NCBI GenBank assembly: GCA_963678675.1
Contig: OY783201.1
Location: forward strand, 1,188,001 to 1,252,000
Direction: 5' to 3'
Source of the DNA: Xiphydria camelus
Lineage: Eukaryota > Arthropoda > Insecta > Hymenoptera > Xiphydriidae
DNA: 64,000 nt
Shown here: positions 27,101 to 39,200 of the stretch, piece after piece
How positions within the stretch are numbered: position 1 is the stretch's first letter
Layout: every line of letters starts with the position of its first letter
Notes under the pieces: generated by a model
Seen by the model: only the letters and a program-made list of their open reading frames with translations
Told to the model about the DNA's origin: nothing
Databases searched by the model: none
Position numbers and translations under genes: made by a program

Positions 27101-27532
27101 GAGTAGATAATTCTCGGTCGAAGAAAATATTTTTCCCCCCGATTTTCAGCGTCATTTCTCGCAAAAGTCTCGATCGAAATCGACTGACAAATTCGAGCGC
27201 ATCGATCGCGCGTACCAGAGGGATCGCCGGGACCGGCGGACAGCTTCGCGCGAATCGCGAAGGCAAGACCGTAACGGGAAGACGCGAAGAATCGCGCTGG
27301 AGAAGAAAGACCAGCCGCGAACATCGACAAAAAGTCGTCAAACGCTGTTGCTAAGGCCTCTTTCACGTGTAACACACACCTGACCCACCTCCCGATGGCC
27401 TTGCATGCGCGTGTAGCACCCACTTGTCCGCCCCCCCGTTTCCTCTACTCCGTCTACTTACTTGACCAGGATCCTCCAGAAGACGCCGAAGCTGGAGCCG
27501 TTTGGCACTTCGCTCGCGTAAGACACGGTCAT
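3125..27532 (-). CDS. Bestrophin family chloride channel, 5' three coding exons (gene continues off left edge)
   Basis: Bestrophins are pentameric plasma-membrane chloride channels gated by calcium. Three exons join in frame on the minus strand: 27462-27532 (ATG at 27532), 5892-6002 and 3125-3296. Donors are GTAAGT, GTGAGA and GTAAGT, acceptors are CAG, and intron phases are 2, 2 and 0. The 118 encoded residues begin MTVSYASEV, as bestrophins do. They continue with WKGSVYKLIW (family WRGSIYK) and the first transmembrane segment LLAYLFVYYMINLTYRYAL. The pore-neck stretch SIPMSFVLGFYVSLVV keeps the Ile, Phe and Phe that correspond to human BEST1 I76, F80 and F84, and is followed by KRWWEQY and PWPDN. 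The usual Thr or Asn before RWW is Lys here. No later exon (calcium clasp, DERGR region) is found between 1 and 3124, so the 3' part lies outside. Family assignment is firm; which insect paralogue it is remains open. Confidence 0.92.
3297..5891 (-). other. Bestrophin intron 2
   Basis: This intron of about 2.6 kb is bounded by the exon 2 donor GTGAGA (5891) and the exon 3 acceptor CAG (3297-3299). It contains a (CG)n run at 3559-3579 and no recognised gene. The 143-codon plus-strand frame at 5183-5614 shows no family features. Confidence 0.75.
3559..3579. repeat. (CG)n microsatellite
   Basis: Uninterrupted alternating CG for 21 bases inside bestrophin intron 2. It is a potential Z-DNA-forming tract. 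Confidence 0.95.
6234..6452. mobile_element. Fold-back (long inverted repeat) MITE-like element
   Basis: Two arms of about 95 bp are inverted copies of each other around a loop near 6330-6358. The left arm carries CATGTAAATGGAAAAGG, CCATACCTTGGAAAC and ATGCCATCGCCAATAA. The right arm carries their reverse complements in mirrored order. It would form a near-perfect hairpin. Opposed frames read similar short peptides, a by-product of the palindrome. Confidence 0.8.
9081..9341. mobile_element. MITE family A, complete copy
   Basis: The termini are inverted repeats of about 60 bp. The left end AGTTGGATCTGCTGAGAATT is mirrored by AATTTTCAGTGGATCCAACT on the right, and both flank a TCGCGGGGTCGCGAG-type core. 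The element is AT-rich relative to its surroundings and has no coding capacity. A truncated relative lies at 679-880. Confidence 0.8.
12505..12635. repeat. Palindromic MITE family B, copy 1
   Basis: The left arm (CGTTATTTATGAACTTTTTG, GAGTACTTTTTTGAAG) is mirrored by the right arm around GGTAACGAGATAATC. The arrangement matches copies at about 33845-34018 and 41327-41494, so this is a dispersed repeat family. Confidence 0.65.
13425..13432. promoter_or_regulatory. CRE palindrome TGACGTCA
   Basis: A full cAMP-response-element palindrome within a cluster of TGACG half sites (GAGTGACGTGCCAAGTGACG then TCACTGACG). It lies in bestrophin intron 1, about 0.8 kb from a second CRE pair. Function is inferred only from the motif. 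Confidence 0.4.
14200..14440. promoter_or_regulatory. Duplicated CRE / CCAAT / GC-box module
   Basis: Two diverged direct copies of a unit of about 127 bp. Each has TGTGACGTCACG (full CRE at 14236-14243 and 14363-14370), then AACAGTAAAA, then GCGTTCTAGG followed by CGGGGCGT. Between them lie ATTGG and CCAAT boxes. The order CCAAT-CRE-GC box resembles a promoter or enhancer, but no start site or transcript is visible. A decayed tandem repeat of transposon origin is an alternative. Confidence 0.45.
22640..22954. mobile_element. MITE with inverted termini, TA flanks
   Basis: The left end AATTTTGCAGTATTTACTG is mirrored at the right by GCAAATACTGTAAAATT. Inside, nested inverted pairs recur: CTGTTAGGT with ACCTAACAG and CCGCCGTTTT with AAAACGGCGG. 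The flanking TA dinucleotides fit a Tc1/mariner-type target. There is no ORF of note. Confidence 0.7.
25691..25716. repeat. (CT)n microsatellite
   Basis: 26 bases of uninterrupted CT in bestrophin intron 1. Confidence 0.95.
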
Positions 27533-29108
27533 TTCACGATTTCGCGAAAGTACGGCTTCTCGCTTCCCGCTTCCCCGTGGCTCGATACGTTCGGTCGGTC
27601 TTGGTCGCCGCAAGTCGTAGCACTCGCGCACACGCGGCGCGCGGGCCGCTTAGGGGATGGTCTTGGTCAAGTTTTGCGTCGGGGTGTTGAGGCGTCGCGA
27701 GGAGATTGTCATCGGACGGCTAACGGGTGGACAGAACCAGCTGACCTACGGACCGACTGTCTACTGACTGAGCTCCACTGACAGACGGGACCGACACGAA
27801 ACGGGCCCGTGTACCACCTCCACGCGGTATTCAGGTGCGTATAGCACGAAGGCGGAACCCTCTCAGCCAGGGTCGGCTCATTCTCTGATCATCGTGGACG
27901 GGGATTATATCCGTGCGAAGGGAAAGCTTCTGTGCTTCGCGACGGAGACCTTGAATTAACCGCGCGATAGTGGGATGGTTTATCAGCGAGGGATTCACGA
28001 AAGGGTCATTGGCCCGTGGCAGCACCATGGGACGTGCGGTTCCCAACGCGAAAAAATCCCCCTTCGATACCAAGAAGCTTGGGCGCTTCTCATCTTTCCA
28101 TCATTGATCCATAAATTACATCCAATGGAAATTTTCCCGAAGCCTCCGCGCACCAGTCAGTCAGTACCAAATTATCACTCGTCCTTTCACACGCACCTCG
28201 TGTGGCTTTTCGAAACAATGCGTTCGTGGTGCGCGTCTCCAGAACGACACCTCGTGGCCAATTTCAGCACCGTCCTCTCACCTTGCCGCGGCCTAGCCTG
28301 CGGCGAACGTTCGCCCGTCTCTCGTACCATCCAACGATCACCTTTCCTCGTGAACGCATGCAACGTCCGCGACGAGGAATGACACGACCTATGTAATTTG
28401 ACCCGCTTTGCGCGAGACCTGGATACTTTGCAATTCCAACTCGGCGCAAGGCTATCCGCCGAGTGTCTGCTTTCGAAGAAAAACTGTTGTTTTTCGATAC
28501 GTCCGCCGTGCGTCAGCTTGGACGGAATTTTGCGAAACAGGATGCCGCTTCGACGCGACGACCCGACATCTCTTAAATCTGTCGGACCGTAATTCTGAGG
28601 TTGACGCGAAGCGCCGCATTTGCATGCCACTTTCGACCGACTCACGACATTGTGCTCTTTAAACCTGACCTCACCCGTTCCTTAAGGCGCGATGCGGTAG
28701 GTCATTCGCGTTCATCGGCTTTGCATTAAAATTCTTCCGTCCGTGGGAGGGGTACCACCTGGCACAGTAGTCATACCGCGGGTTAGATCGACCTTCGGTG
28801 CGATCGGCCAGTCGATTCCGTTCGAATTTGTTCTCGTACTCGCGAAGGAATATTCCACGAGTATTCGCTGGAATTTTATTTGGCCGCCGCCTTGGGAAAC
28901 CACCGGGGCTTAGTCCCTCTAGGGTGAAAATTCCTAACGGATGCAGTACCTCAGCACTCGGGGCGTGTATATCTCAGCGAAACTAATATCGCATCAAAGG
29001 AAAATGGAGCAAAGTAATAACGAGCAGTAATAACAAAATGTATAATTTACTACGGTCGGAGGTACAGTGAGAAGGCGTAATAAATGGGGTTGAACCTATA
29101 AAAAGACG
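27533..29108. other. Bestrophin 5' flank / intergenic spacer to LDH-like gene
   Basis: This stretch of about 1.6 kb should hold the bestrophin 5' UTR and promoter, and the 3' UTR of the LDH-like gene. I see no clear TATA box or polyadenylation signal, and no further coding exon. Several 60-150 codon frames appear to be chance. Confidence 0.6.
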
Positions 29109-31162
<2,054 letters not shown>

Positions 31163-31955
31163 ACTGTCATGGATTTCGCTCGTTAACTTCTCGGGCTGAC
31201 ATCCGCTTGGACTTGCACGTCACATTGCACAGTGTAATTTGGACATGCACGCTCGAGGGCCGTTTTAACGTCGCACCATTACGTCAGGTACCAGTTGTTA
31301 AAACGACTCCATGGTTACTGTCACATGGTTATCGGCATCCTTCACGTAGCGAATCCATTATACTTAGAGGTGTCGTGCAAATAATTCACACTCGTACTCA
31401 GCTTCGAGATACACGGATTTATATTCGAATTCACATTGACGACAAGATAAATATCATATAGAAATATAGACGACAAAGGTGCGAGCTCTTAGTTAAATCT
31501 TATGATACCGGGCAACTTGGACTTTAGTCGATATGTCGACAATACCGTGCGTAAATATTTATTGCTAATTTTTTCCTTCTTAAATAGTCCCATCGCGTAA
31601 CGACCAATAAATAGAAATACTCGAGGACGTAAAATGCCACTGACGACGAGTCTATCGACTCAATACTTTTTTTTCCTCATCGGCGCACTCCTCGCGAAAA
31701 TAAAACGAAGAGCCGTCCGGGCACTCACTAGAAAGGAGAAAATACTACGTGGCTTCCCTTACAACGTTTTACATTTAGACACACACGCACACGTTAATTA
31801 TACCATAAATACATACGTATGAAATTAAATATAAAAATTAAGTAGAAACGTAATACAGAGTAACGAGAATCGAAGCACGCGATTCATCGATAGATCAACG
31901 GAGAGAGAATATATCGCTCGAACTGGGCGGAAATAGAAAGTACGATTTAGTCTTG
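31163..31955. other. Spacer between the two LDH genes (Ldh 3' UTR / LDH-like promoter)
   Basis: This stretch is AT-richer than its surroundings. On the minus strand an AATAAA-type signal (TTTATT on plus, about 31557-31562) lies 0.4 kb past the Ldh stop and could end its transcript. The region up to 31162 should contain the LDH-like promoter; no TATA box stands out. A minus-strand ATG-ACA-GTA-TGA mini-frame lies just upstream of the chosen LDH-like start. Confidence 0.45.
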
Positions 31956-33429
31956 TTAAAATTTCAGTCCCTCTTGGACCTCATGCATGGTCCTGGCCGA
32001 TCTGTGGAGGAGGTTCTTCTCCTCGTCGGTGAGTTTCTGTTGGACGACGTAAGTGATGCCTTCCTCGCCGAGCGTGCACGGCAACGAGAGGAATACTTCC
32101 TCCTTAATGCCATGCATACCCTGAAATTATCCAAAAACGAAAAATACATTTTTCACATCGTTCGATATTCATCATTATTTTCAATTACGCTTCGCAAGAA
32201 TTTATCTCGATTTACGCCGAGTTATCGTGAAACGGAGACTCTTATCGCGAGAACGGTTCCCTCGATCGCCGCTTAAGGGGGCAGCAGTGACCAGTCACGA
32301 AGATACACTCTCGAACGGGTTACGTTCTACCCAGAGAAGGTACCGTTCGCTCGCACCGCAAGAGACCCGTCTTATCGACTTACCGCGACCATCGTAGACA
32401 CCGCGTGAACTTGATTCGTGTTTCGTAGGATAGCTTGCGCCAAGTGAGAGATACTGAGGCCAATGGCCCACGACGTGTATCCCTTTAGCCTGATGACTTC
32501 GTATGCGCTTTCCACGACTTGCTTGTGAATGTCGCCCCATTGCTCTTCGTCTCTCTCAGTTCCAACGTCCTCGTTCAGGTCGCGCAATCGAACGCCGGCA
32601 ATGTTGACGCCCGACCAAACTGGCACTGCAAGCAGAGACAACGCGTGTCGTTCATCCGTGAACTCGTAGACCATATCGACACGGAGCATTTCTCGTCGAG
32701 TGACGAAACACTTCAAAGTCGGCTTACCGCTGGTATCGCCGTGCTCGCCGATGATCCAACCGTGGCAGGAAGTGGGAGCAATGGTCAGCCTCTGCGACAG
32801 CAGGAATCGAAATCGAGCGGAGTCGAGATTGGTGCCGCTGCCGATGACGCGATTCTTAGGCAGACCGGACAGTTTCCACGCGACGTACGTCAGGATGTCG
32901 ACCGGATTCGAGACGATCAGCAGGATCGTGTTGGGACTGTACTTGACGAGTTCGGGAATGATGCCCTTGAAGATATCAGTGTTGCGTTGCACGAGGTCGA
33001 GTCGGCTTTCGCCCTCGCGTTGACGAGCGCCCGCCGTCACGATGCAGACACTCGAATTGGCAGTGACCGCGTAGTCCGTGCTCGCGTTGATTCGCGCGTT
33101 CTTCAGGAACGAGCTGCCGTGCTGCAGGTCCATCATCTCGCCCTTCAACTTGTTCGCCATAACGTCCACGAGGGCCACGTCACTCGACACGTGCTGTTGG
33201 AATATGAATGTACGTGCGTACACGTGCGTTGCTTGAAGCATTCGTTCTATTTTGGGTGATACGGACGGACCGGAAACCGCAATGACGGATAAATTATACT
33301 CACGTTCGTCAGCACGCTGAAGGCACATGCCATGCCGACTTGACCCACGCCAACCACGGTGATCTTGTTCTTTCCAGTTGAGACTGGCTCCGTCACCGTG
33401 CTCAGCAATTGCTCCTTTATCGAGGCCAT
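31956..33429 (-). CDS. Ldh: L-lactate dehydrogenase (332 aa, 4 coding exons)
   Basis: This is the cytosolic tetrameric enzyme that interconverts pyruvate and L-lactate with NAD. Coding exons are 33304-33429, 32728-33193, 32384-32625 and 31956-32120, with GTGAGT, GTAAGC and GTAAGT donors and CAG acceptors; the total of 332 residues is the family length. The first ATG in frame (MASIKEQLL) is at 33429. The Rossmann motif GVGQVG is at 27-32 and Asp52 favours NAD. The substrate loop [11 protein letters not shown] carries Gln100 (LDH rather than malate dehydrogenase) and Arg106. Asp166 and Arg169 lie in NLDSARFR, catalytic His193 in GEHGDTS, and Thr248 in [10 protein letters not shown]. All catalytic residues are present and no frame damage is seen, so it should be active. 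A CAG acceptor 4 nt before the ATG suggests a noncoding 5' exon. Confidence 0.96.
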
Positions 33430-33433
33430 CTTT

Positions 33434-34744
33434 CTGTAATATTCATTGATGGAGATATTCTCGATTAATTTAATGGGGTCGAACAATCTGGACTGCCATC
33501 GGCGAACTTTCAGAAGCCAAGATGTTCAAACTTTACCATGACGATAAAAGTGACAAAGCTACTAAATATTTCGCTTTATTTTGTATTTTACGTTAAAAAT
33601 ACGCTCTGCCAAAAAGCACATCGAAAAGAAGATAATTATTTTGCGGTATGGATAAGGAATCCTTTTCTGTGCTCAATGTTGCGTGACATTTTTGTCCTTC
33701 AGCTATTCGGGAGGTCATGGGGGGAGGGACTACTCCCACTGAAGGTCATAGCGGGGTCGAATATACAATAGGTGATATTGAGAATGAGTTCATATAAAAT
33801 CATTGAAACGTGTCTAGATTCTGGGTCAATTTAACGATTTTGATCCTATTCGGATCAGTTTCGACCACCGTTATCTCGTCACCTATGAACTTTTTGACTA
33901 AATTGGTACAGTATTTTTAAAAACAGCATTTTGATGTACAAAAAAGTATTATACCAACGCAGGCTAAAAGTTCGTAAATAGCGAGATAATCGCAGTGAAA
34001 GCTGATCTGGATAATACCACTTTACTTGTAAAAATTTTCCACGAATTTTATAATTTTACTACGCCACAGAAATATCGATTATAAAATTAAAAAGTAATGA
34101 AAGTTCTTCGTAGTACATTAAATGATCAAAAGAGGGTAGCACGTATATTACATTCAAGCACGTGTAGTGTTGTCACACATATGTATGTACTGAATGGACC
34201 AATTCTTGTACGCACATATTACAATTATTCGAGGCTACGTAATGTTTCTTGCTTTCAAATTTCATTATTCTCTTAATAAAAGGAAATGAGTGAGTGAATG
34301 AAAGGCAGTGCGTGACTCAAAAATTGCAAAAGTGGAGCAGTGTAACAGCTGTTTTCCAATGAAAGGAATATCGTAAAAACCTTGCACAAACACATACTCG
34401 CTGTTATAATAATATTCCATTTGATTGATATAACCTCCGATTGCGGAAGATGCTCCGAAATTAATTAGTAATTGAATTCTTATCGTAATTAGCCGATTCA
34501 TTAATTCATTCCCGGTTCACTTATCACTTTATCAATGAACTATCCAAAGATATATATTTATCCGAGTAATTAATAAATTTATCCTCCATTGGTCATCACA
34601 ATGACGAAACAAAAAATTAGGAGCACTCGCGTCATTTTAACAGCGTCATACACGCCGGGTCTCGATAATTTACAGAAACGACCCGGAAAGTCTTCGGAAA
34701 AAAATAACTTACTATTCCGACTAGCATAGAAAATGATCACTTAC
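33434..34744 (-). other. Inferred 5' UTR intron of Ldh
   Basis: The CAG acceptor sits at 33434-33436, four bases before the Ldh ATG. A strong GTAAGTG donor at 34744 follows a candidate first exon downstream of a TATA box. The 1.3 kb interval contains a copy of palindromic repeat family B (about 33845-34018) and otherwise nothing recognised. Confidence 0.55.
33845..34018. repeat. Palindromic MITE family B, copy 2
   Basis: The left arm GTTATCTCGTCACCTATGAAC, AAATTGGTACAGTATTT is mirrored by AAGTATTATACC, AAAAGTTCGTAAATAGCGAG, ATAATCGC. The outer arms GATCAG and CTGATC extend the palindrome. It lies in the inferred Ldh leader intron. Confidence 0.7.
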
Positions 34745-34858
34745 CCCGTATACAATAATTGAAGCACACAGTACTATCAGAGATTACACTTCTCAACGAA
34801 AATTTCGCCGAACACCGGTACAACGTGTCTGAACCGTTTGACAGTTTAGAGGCGTGTG
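34745..34858 (-). other. Candidate noncoding first exon of Ldh
   Basis: Inferred from a TATA box about 30 nt upstream and a consensus GTAAGT donor at its 3' end. It has no ATG-initiated frame joining Ldh. Exact transcription start is unknown. Confidence 0.5.
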
Positions 34859-34868
34859 TTTCCGAAGG

Positions 34869-34875
34869 TGACCTT
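34869..34875 (-). promoter_or_regulatory. Nuclear receptor half site AAGGTCA near Ldh start
   Basis: The minus strand reads ACAAGGTCACC between the TATA box and the presumed start. The AAGGTCA core is the extended half site bound by ERR-type receptors; ERR is a known activator of Ldh in Drosophila. The 5' T of the full ERR consensus is A here. Role inferred. Confidence 0.35.
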
Positions 34876-34882
34876 GTCCCCT

Positions 34883-34890
34883 CTTTTATA
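34883..34890 (-). promoter_or_regulatory. TATA box of Ldh
   Basis: The minus strand reads CGTATAAAAGAGGGG, an excellent TATA box. It sits about 30 nt before the candidate first exon and about 1.45 kb before the Ldh ATG. Confidence 0.6.
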
Positions 34891-36079
34891 CGATTCTATT
34901 TCTCGTTGAATGTGCAAAGCTCAAGTAGTAACAATTTTTGTTGTCAGCAATTGCAGTGTAAAATCGTAAACATGTTGTGTATAATTCTTTCAGCGAGCTA
35001 CCAACGACTTGGATTAACAATAAAAGATGTTTCGACTTCGGTAGTAGAGACGCACGCGTTGCCTCGCGAATGCCGTGCCTGAACATTCGGAGTAGGCACC
35101 TGCTATTGGCGCCTGCGCGATGTCGCGCTTATTCAAGGTCCCTTCGAAGCCTCTATTGACTTCGCCGGCAGCCCCTACATTCCCCCGGAGCTAGAAACCT
35201 CCGCGCCAATCAGAGGCTGCCCATACGACTCTGTATCGTCATTCTTCACGGAAATATTACAGTAGACGCTGTATCAGGAGACGTGTCGACTTGTATCATG
35301 ACCTGCCGTAATCGTTTCGTACTTCAGGATCATTAAAAACTAGAAAATATGTCGTTACACTCATCATTTCTGGAGATTCTATTCTAGACTCTTATTTATT
35401 ACGACTAGGTGTTTTTCCACCTCATCGCGTCTTATTGAAACAGGAGATTAGCGTGCTTTACAGTCGTTCGAAAATTGATTCAATTCGCAACGTCATCGCT
35501 TGCTGGAATATGTATAATCTCTTGTTATCAGCGGGATAGCCGTCGTTTAATTAGAAAACTCCAGTTGACTTTGGTCGCAGATAATTTTTATTTCTCTCAT
35601 TTTCCTATCATCGATGACTCCCCAATATTTATAGATCGATCGTCGATGCTCTTTCGAGAATGAGGAATACCCGCAAGAGATGATTCACATTGAGCAATCC
35701 GTCCGTAAACTTTCACCAGGCTGATGCAACCGTAAGTTACAGTAACGTCGTCTCCCGTCACGTTACGTGCGAAACGTCATTTCTGCGTCAGGGCAATGCC
35801 TCCCTTCTCCGAACACACACGCCAGTTCGGCCTGCTTTTTCATCCGCGCCTCTCTCTCTCTCCCTTCACGTGGCCCTTGATACCTCGCCAAACCGGATCG
35901 GTAAAACGTGAGGAAGAGCACGACTCCGACTTCCGAAAATTCGTGGGGTGAAGTCCGGGTATACCTATTAATCTATTAAGATGCATCCATTTTGGAGAAA
36001 TTTTTCGTATAAAGGATTTTTTTCTCATATAGTACAGAAATATCCTTATTCGCTCGTATCCAGAAACAGACTTGCTACG

Positions 36080-36295
36080 CTGAGAGAAAAAGTGGAAAAT
36101 CGAATTAAATCTGCGTTTACGGGTGGGAGATTGCAGAATTAGTTGCTCCGGCTTGTAAATTTGGTTATAACGATTAACGGCTATTTGAAGGAAACAGGCT
36201 GTAGTCCATTCGAGTCAATTATTAGTCCGAGTAATTTGATCTGCATTCCCCCACCCATAACTACTGATTTAGTCAAATTTACTACATCATTCTCA
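36080..36295. mobile_element. MITE family C, copy 1
   Basis: The left end CTGAGAGAAAAAGTGG is mirrored by a TCATTCTCA right end, and the subterminal parts are also mirrored (ACGGGTGGG with CCCACCC). The interior, including GGCTATTTGAAGGAAACAGG and CTGTAGTCCA, is nearly identical to the copy at 60158-60370. Confidence 0.8.
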
Positions 36296-39200
36296 AACGC
36301 GTAATAAGATTCCTGCGAGACGCAAACTATTTTCTCGAAATACGCCGTAAATATTTTCTAAGGGAGACTTAACTCCCCTCGTGATTATTCCAAGGGTACC
36401 TTAGGATACCTTTCTCTGTTGTCATTGTCGTACTTATACCGTCTACCTGGCGTCGAATGCCTAAAATAACTAAATAAATACCAGGTAGTCCGGTCACGTT
36501 CGAAAGGTAAATATAGAAACTCGCCTCGTAACTGGTCCAGCTGTAACCGCTCGAATAATCGAGAGATATACGATTATTTCGGTAAATTTATTACCGATCT
36601 AAATTGTACGATATACTCGACCATCGCAGGCAGCCCGTACCCCTCTACCCGCGCAACATGCACGTGGGTTGTGTTTATCACTTCGACGAAACATATAACC
36701 GGGTTACTTAAAAATAAATTTGTGAAAATTTCGCGTCACGAAGGTTTGAAAGCGGGTGGTACGATGCAAGGCCGATACGCAGAAACGATTTCTCTAACCT
36801 CGCGCATAGTCGGACCGAGATACGTTACTGCATCTCACCAAGGGCGCGCGATATCGCGAGGAAAAATGAAATACACGCACTCGAATGCAAAAAATCTATA
36901 CGACCTCCGCCACAGAGAGAGGCTCCCGTTTCAATTTGCCCGCGCGCGCGAAGAGACGCAAGCGAGATATACCAAAGGTCATCGAGCGGTAATCGTCTAC
37001 TTAAATATACGCGGTGTATGTACCGCGAAACGAACGTCACGCCAATTTTCCGAACGGTGGACGCGCCGAAAAGCACGTTTCGCGGTACAGCGGTTGCATA
37101 AATCGCGAACACGCACAATTAGGGCGGTGTTAGGAATTTCCAGCGAGTCGTCGATAAGGTAATTGCTGTCGAATAATGCATGTGCATTCGTTAGCAACTC
37201 CTTTCGTGCCATCCTCCCCTGTATCTTTCGGCCCGGGTCTTCGTGGACTACGTGATTGTAAATTACGACTTATATACGATATCATCCACCGGTTTCGACG
37301 TCGAGCAATGGACCTCGGAACTTTCCCGCGATAGATCTGCATTGCTTTGTCACATTATAGACGGTCCACGACTAAAGGTACATTATTTCAATGTGACGAA
37401 TAGGTATAGAAGTCGATCTATCAATGTAACGAGGGGAACGGAACGGAAAAATTACTCGAGCGTCTGTGTATTGATGAGAAAATTGATTAGACATTTGTTC
37501 GCTAAAAATAAGGCGGAGCGAATTATTTCAACGTTGCACGGCCCATAGGTGTTACGCTACGAATACATGAAATATTCCCGACGCATCACCCGGTCTTTCC
37601 GTAACTTTTTCTAATTTTGAAGCATAGAAGCTCGCGCGTATAGGGGCAAAGTATCTCAGTTTAATACGGCATGCATCGTATACAAATGCGGCAGCCAAGT
37701 CGCGGCCAAAGGCTGCCACGGGAGGTAAAGTGATTCCGGCCTATAAATAAACTCTGATCGCCGCCTCGCAAGCACTCGCGCCCGTAAATCTCGAATCGGG
37801 CATAATCGTCCGCAATCTGGAATCTCCGACGAATCGAGAGGCGGATCTTTCGCGCGCCGATCGAGAGAAAACCAATCGCTTTCACCTCCGATGGTAATAC
37901 AGGATGTAGCCGCGTTTATCGATAATCCAGGATCCTATTATAAATCAGACACTGACGTCCTGGAACGTTCTCCAGCGTGGAAATTATCCTAGTCGCTCAT
38001 ACGTATATCGAAGTTGCGCTATTATCCCGATAGGTGAATGCGGTGCTCGGGGTCAGTGATATCGTCAGCCCGCCCTTGCCAAACGGGCTCCCGAGCGTCG
38101 ACTGACATCAGTTTCAAGATTATCGCTTTATCTATTTGATCGTCCGTGTACGAGGTGCGTCAATGCACATCACATCTCGAGGAATGTACTTATCTTTACC
38201 GCGGTGGTTAGATATACACTACTTGCAGTACGCGATAAAAAAACACGTACGATCTCTATTTCCTCCTCGAGACTTTAATTTCGTGAATTAACTGTAAATC
38301 ATATTACCCGCATTTCTATGCGTGAATAATTTATCGAAGGAAACGTTGCCACGCGATAAATGGCTCGAGAATAATGCGCTTCGACGGAGTGAAGAATGCA
38401 ATCTTGAAAGCGGATAATCGCCGTCGTACTCCACGTGCGCGATGAATTTATATATTTTTTCAATCCAAAAGTTTCGGCATTCCTCGGGTAATCGAAAAAA
38501 CTGACCAATCATTTGGCCGGAGCTCGGAGAGCCGACCGTAAGTGCGTTGGCGTGAGTTGGCGTCGTTACTCTTCCACCCGACAATTAACCGGTATCTTAC
38601 GCCCGTCTCAGTCATGGGCTATTAATTACAATCAACGCTATCTTGCGTACCGACAGTGCCAGTACTCAATTTGGAGGCGAGAGATCTCTTTTCGCGCGGG
38701 GATCGACCGCGGTACATAGCTCGCATGATTCGGAGCGCGGCGTTACCGTTACAGTCGTCATCGTGACTGGTACCAATCAATCTCTCGAGCGCGACCCGTG
38801 CGTTACTCACCCGATGAGCTGTGTTTTTTGAGCTCCAACGCCACGTGTTCGTAACGCAACCAACAGATGACACCAGCATACGCTACGTTGCCTGGTGGAT
38901 CCGAGCGGGTCGACGTTTCGCCAGCGCGTAAGGGCGCGCGGAGATTAACACAATCGAGGCGATCTCGCGCGAGTGAATATACGGGTTTATCCATGTGCAC
39001 GTGTAAACGAGGCCGCGGGAAACAAGAAGCCCAAGTCCAGGAGAGCCGAGCGTGTAATACGGTGGCCGTCGATATTCGAGAGAGGGAAAAGAAGAGAATG
39101 TGCGGGGAGAAGGGTACGGTAGGGATGGAGAGCAAGAGTGAGAGAGAGGAGGGTAGGCTTCGTTCCGCCCGAGAGCAACCGGTATGTTAAACCAAAAGCT

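Larger units (their letters stand above)
6003..27461 (-). other. Bestrophin intron 1 (about 21.5 kb)
   Basis: This lies between the donor GTAAGT after the 23-codon first exon (27461) and the acceptor CAG at 6003-6005. I found no convincing spliced or single-exon gene inside it. It contains a fold-back element at 6234-6452, MITE A at 9081-9341, a palindromic repeat at 12505-12635, CRE elements at 13425 and 14236-14370, a MITE at 22640-22954 and a CT microsatellite at 25691. Many 60-270 codon frames on both strands look like the chance frames expected in CpG-rich DNA. A long first intron with a clustered CRE module could carry the gene's enhancers. Confidence 0.75.

Noticed and set aside
32519..33259. 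246-codon plus-strand frame
   Set aside because: It is the antisense shadow of Ldh exons 2-3.
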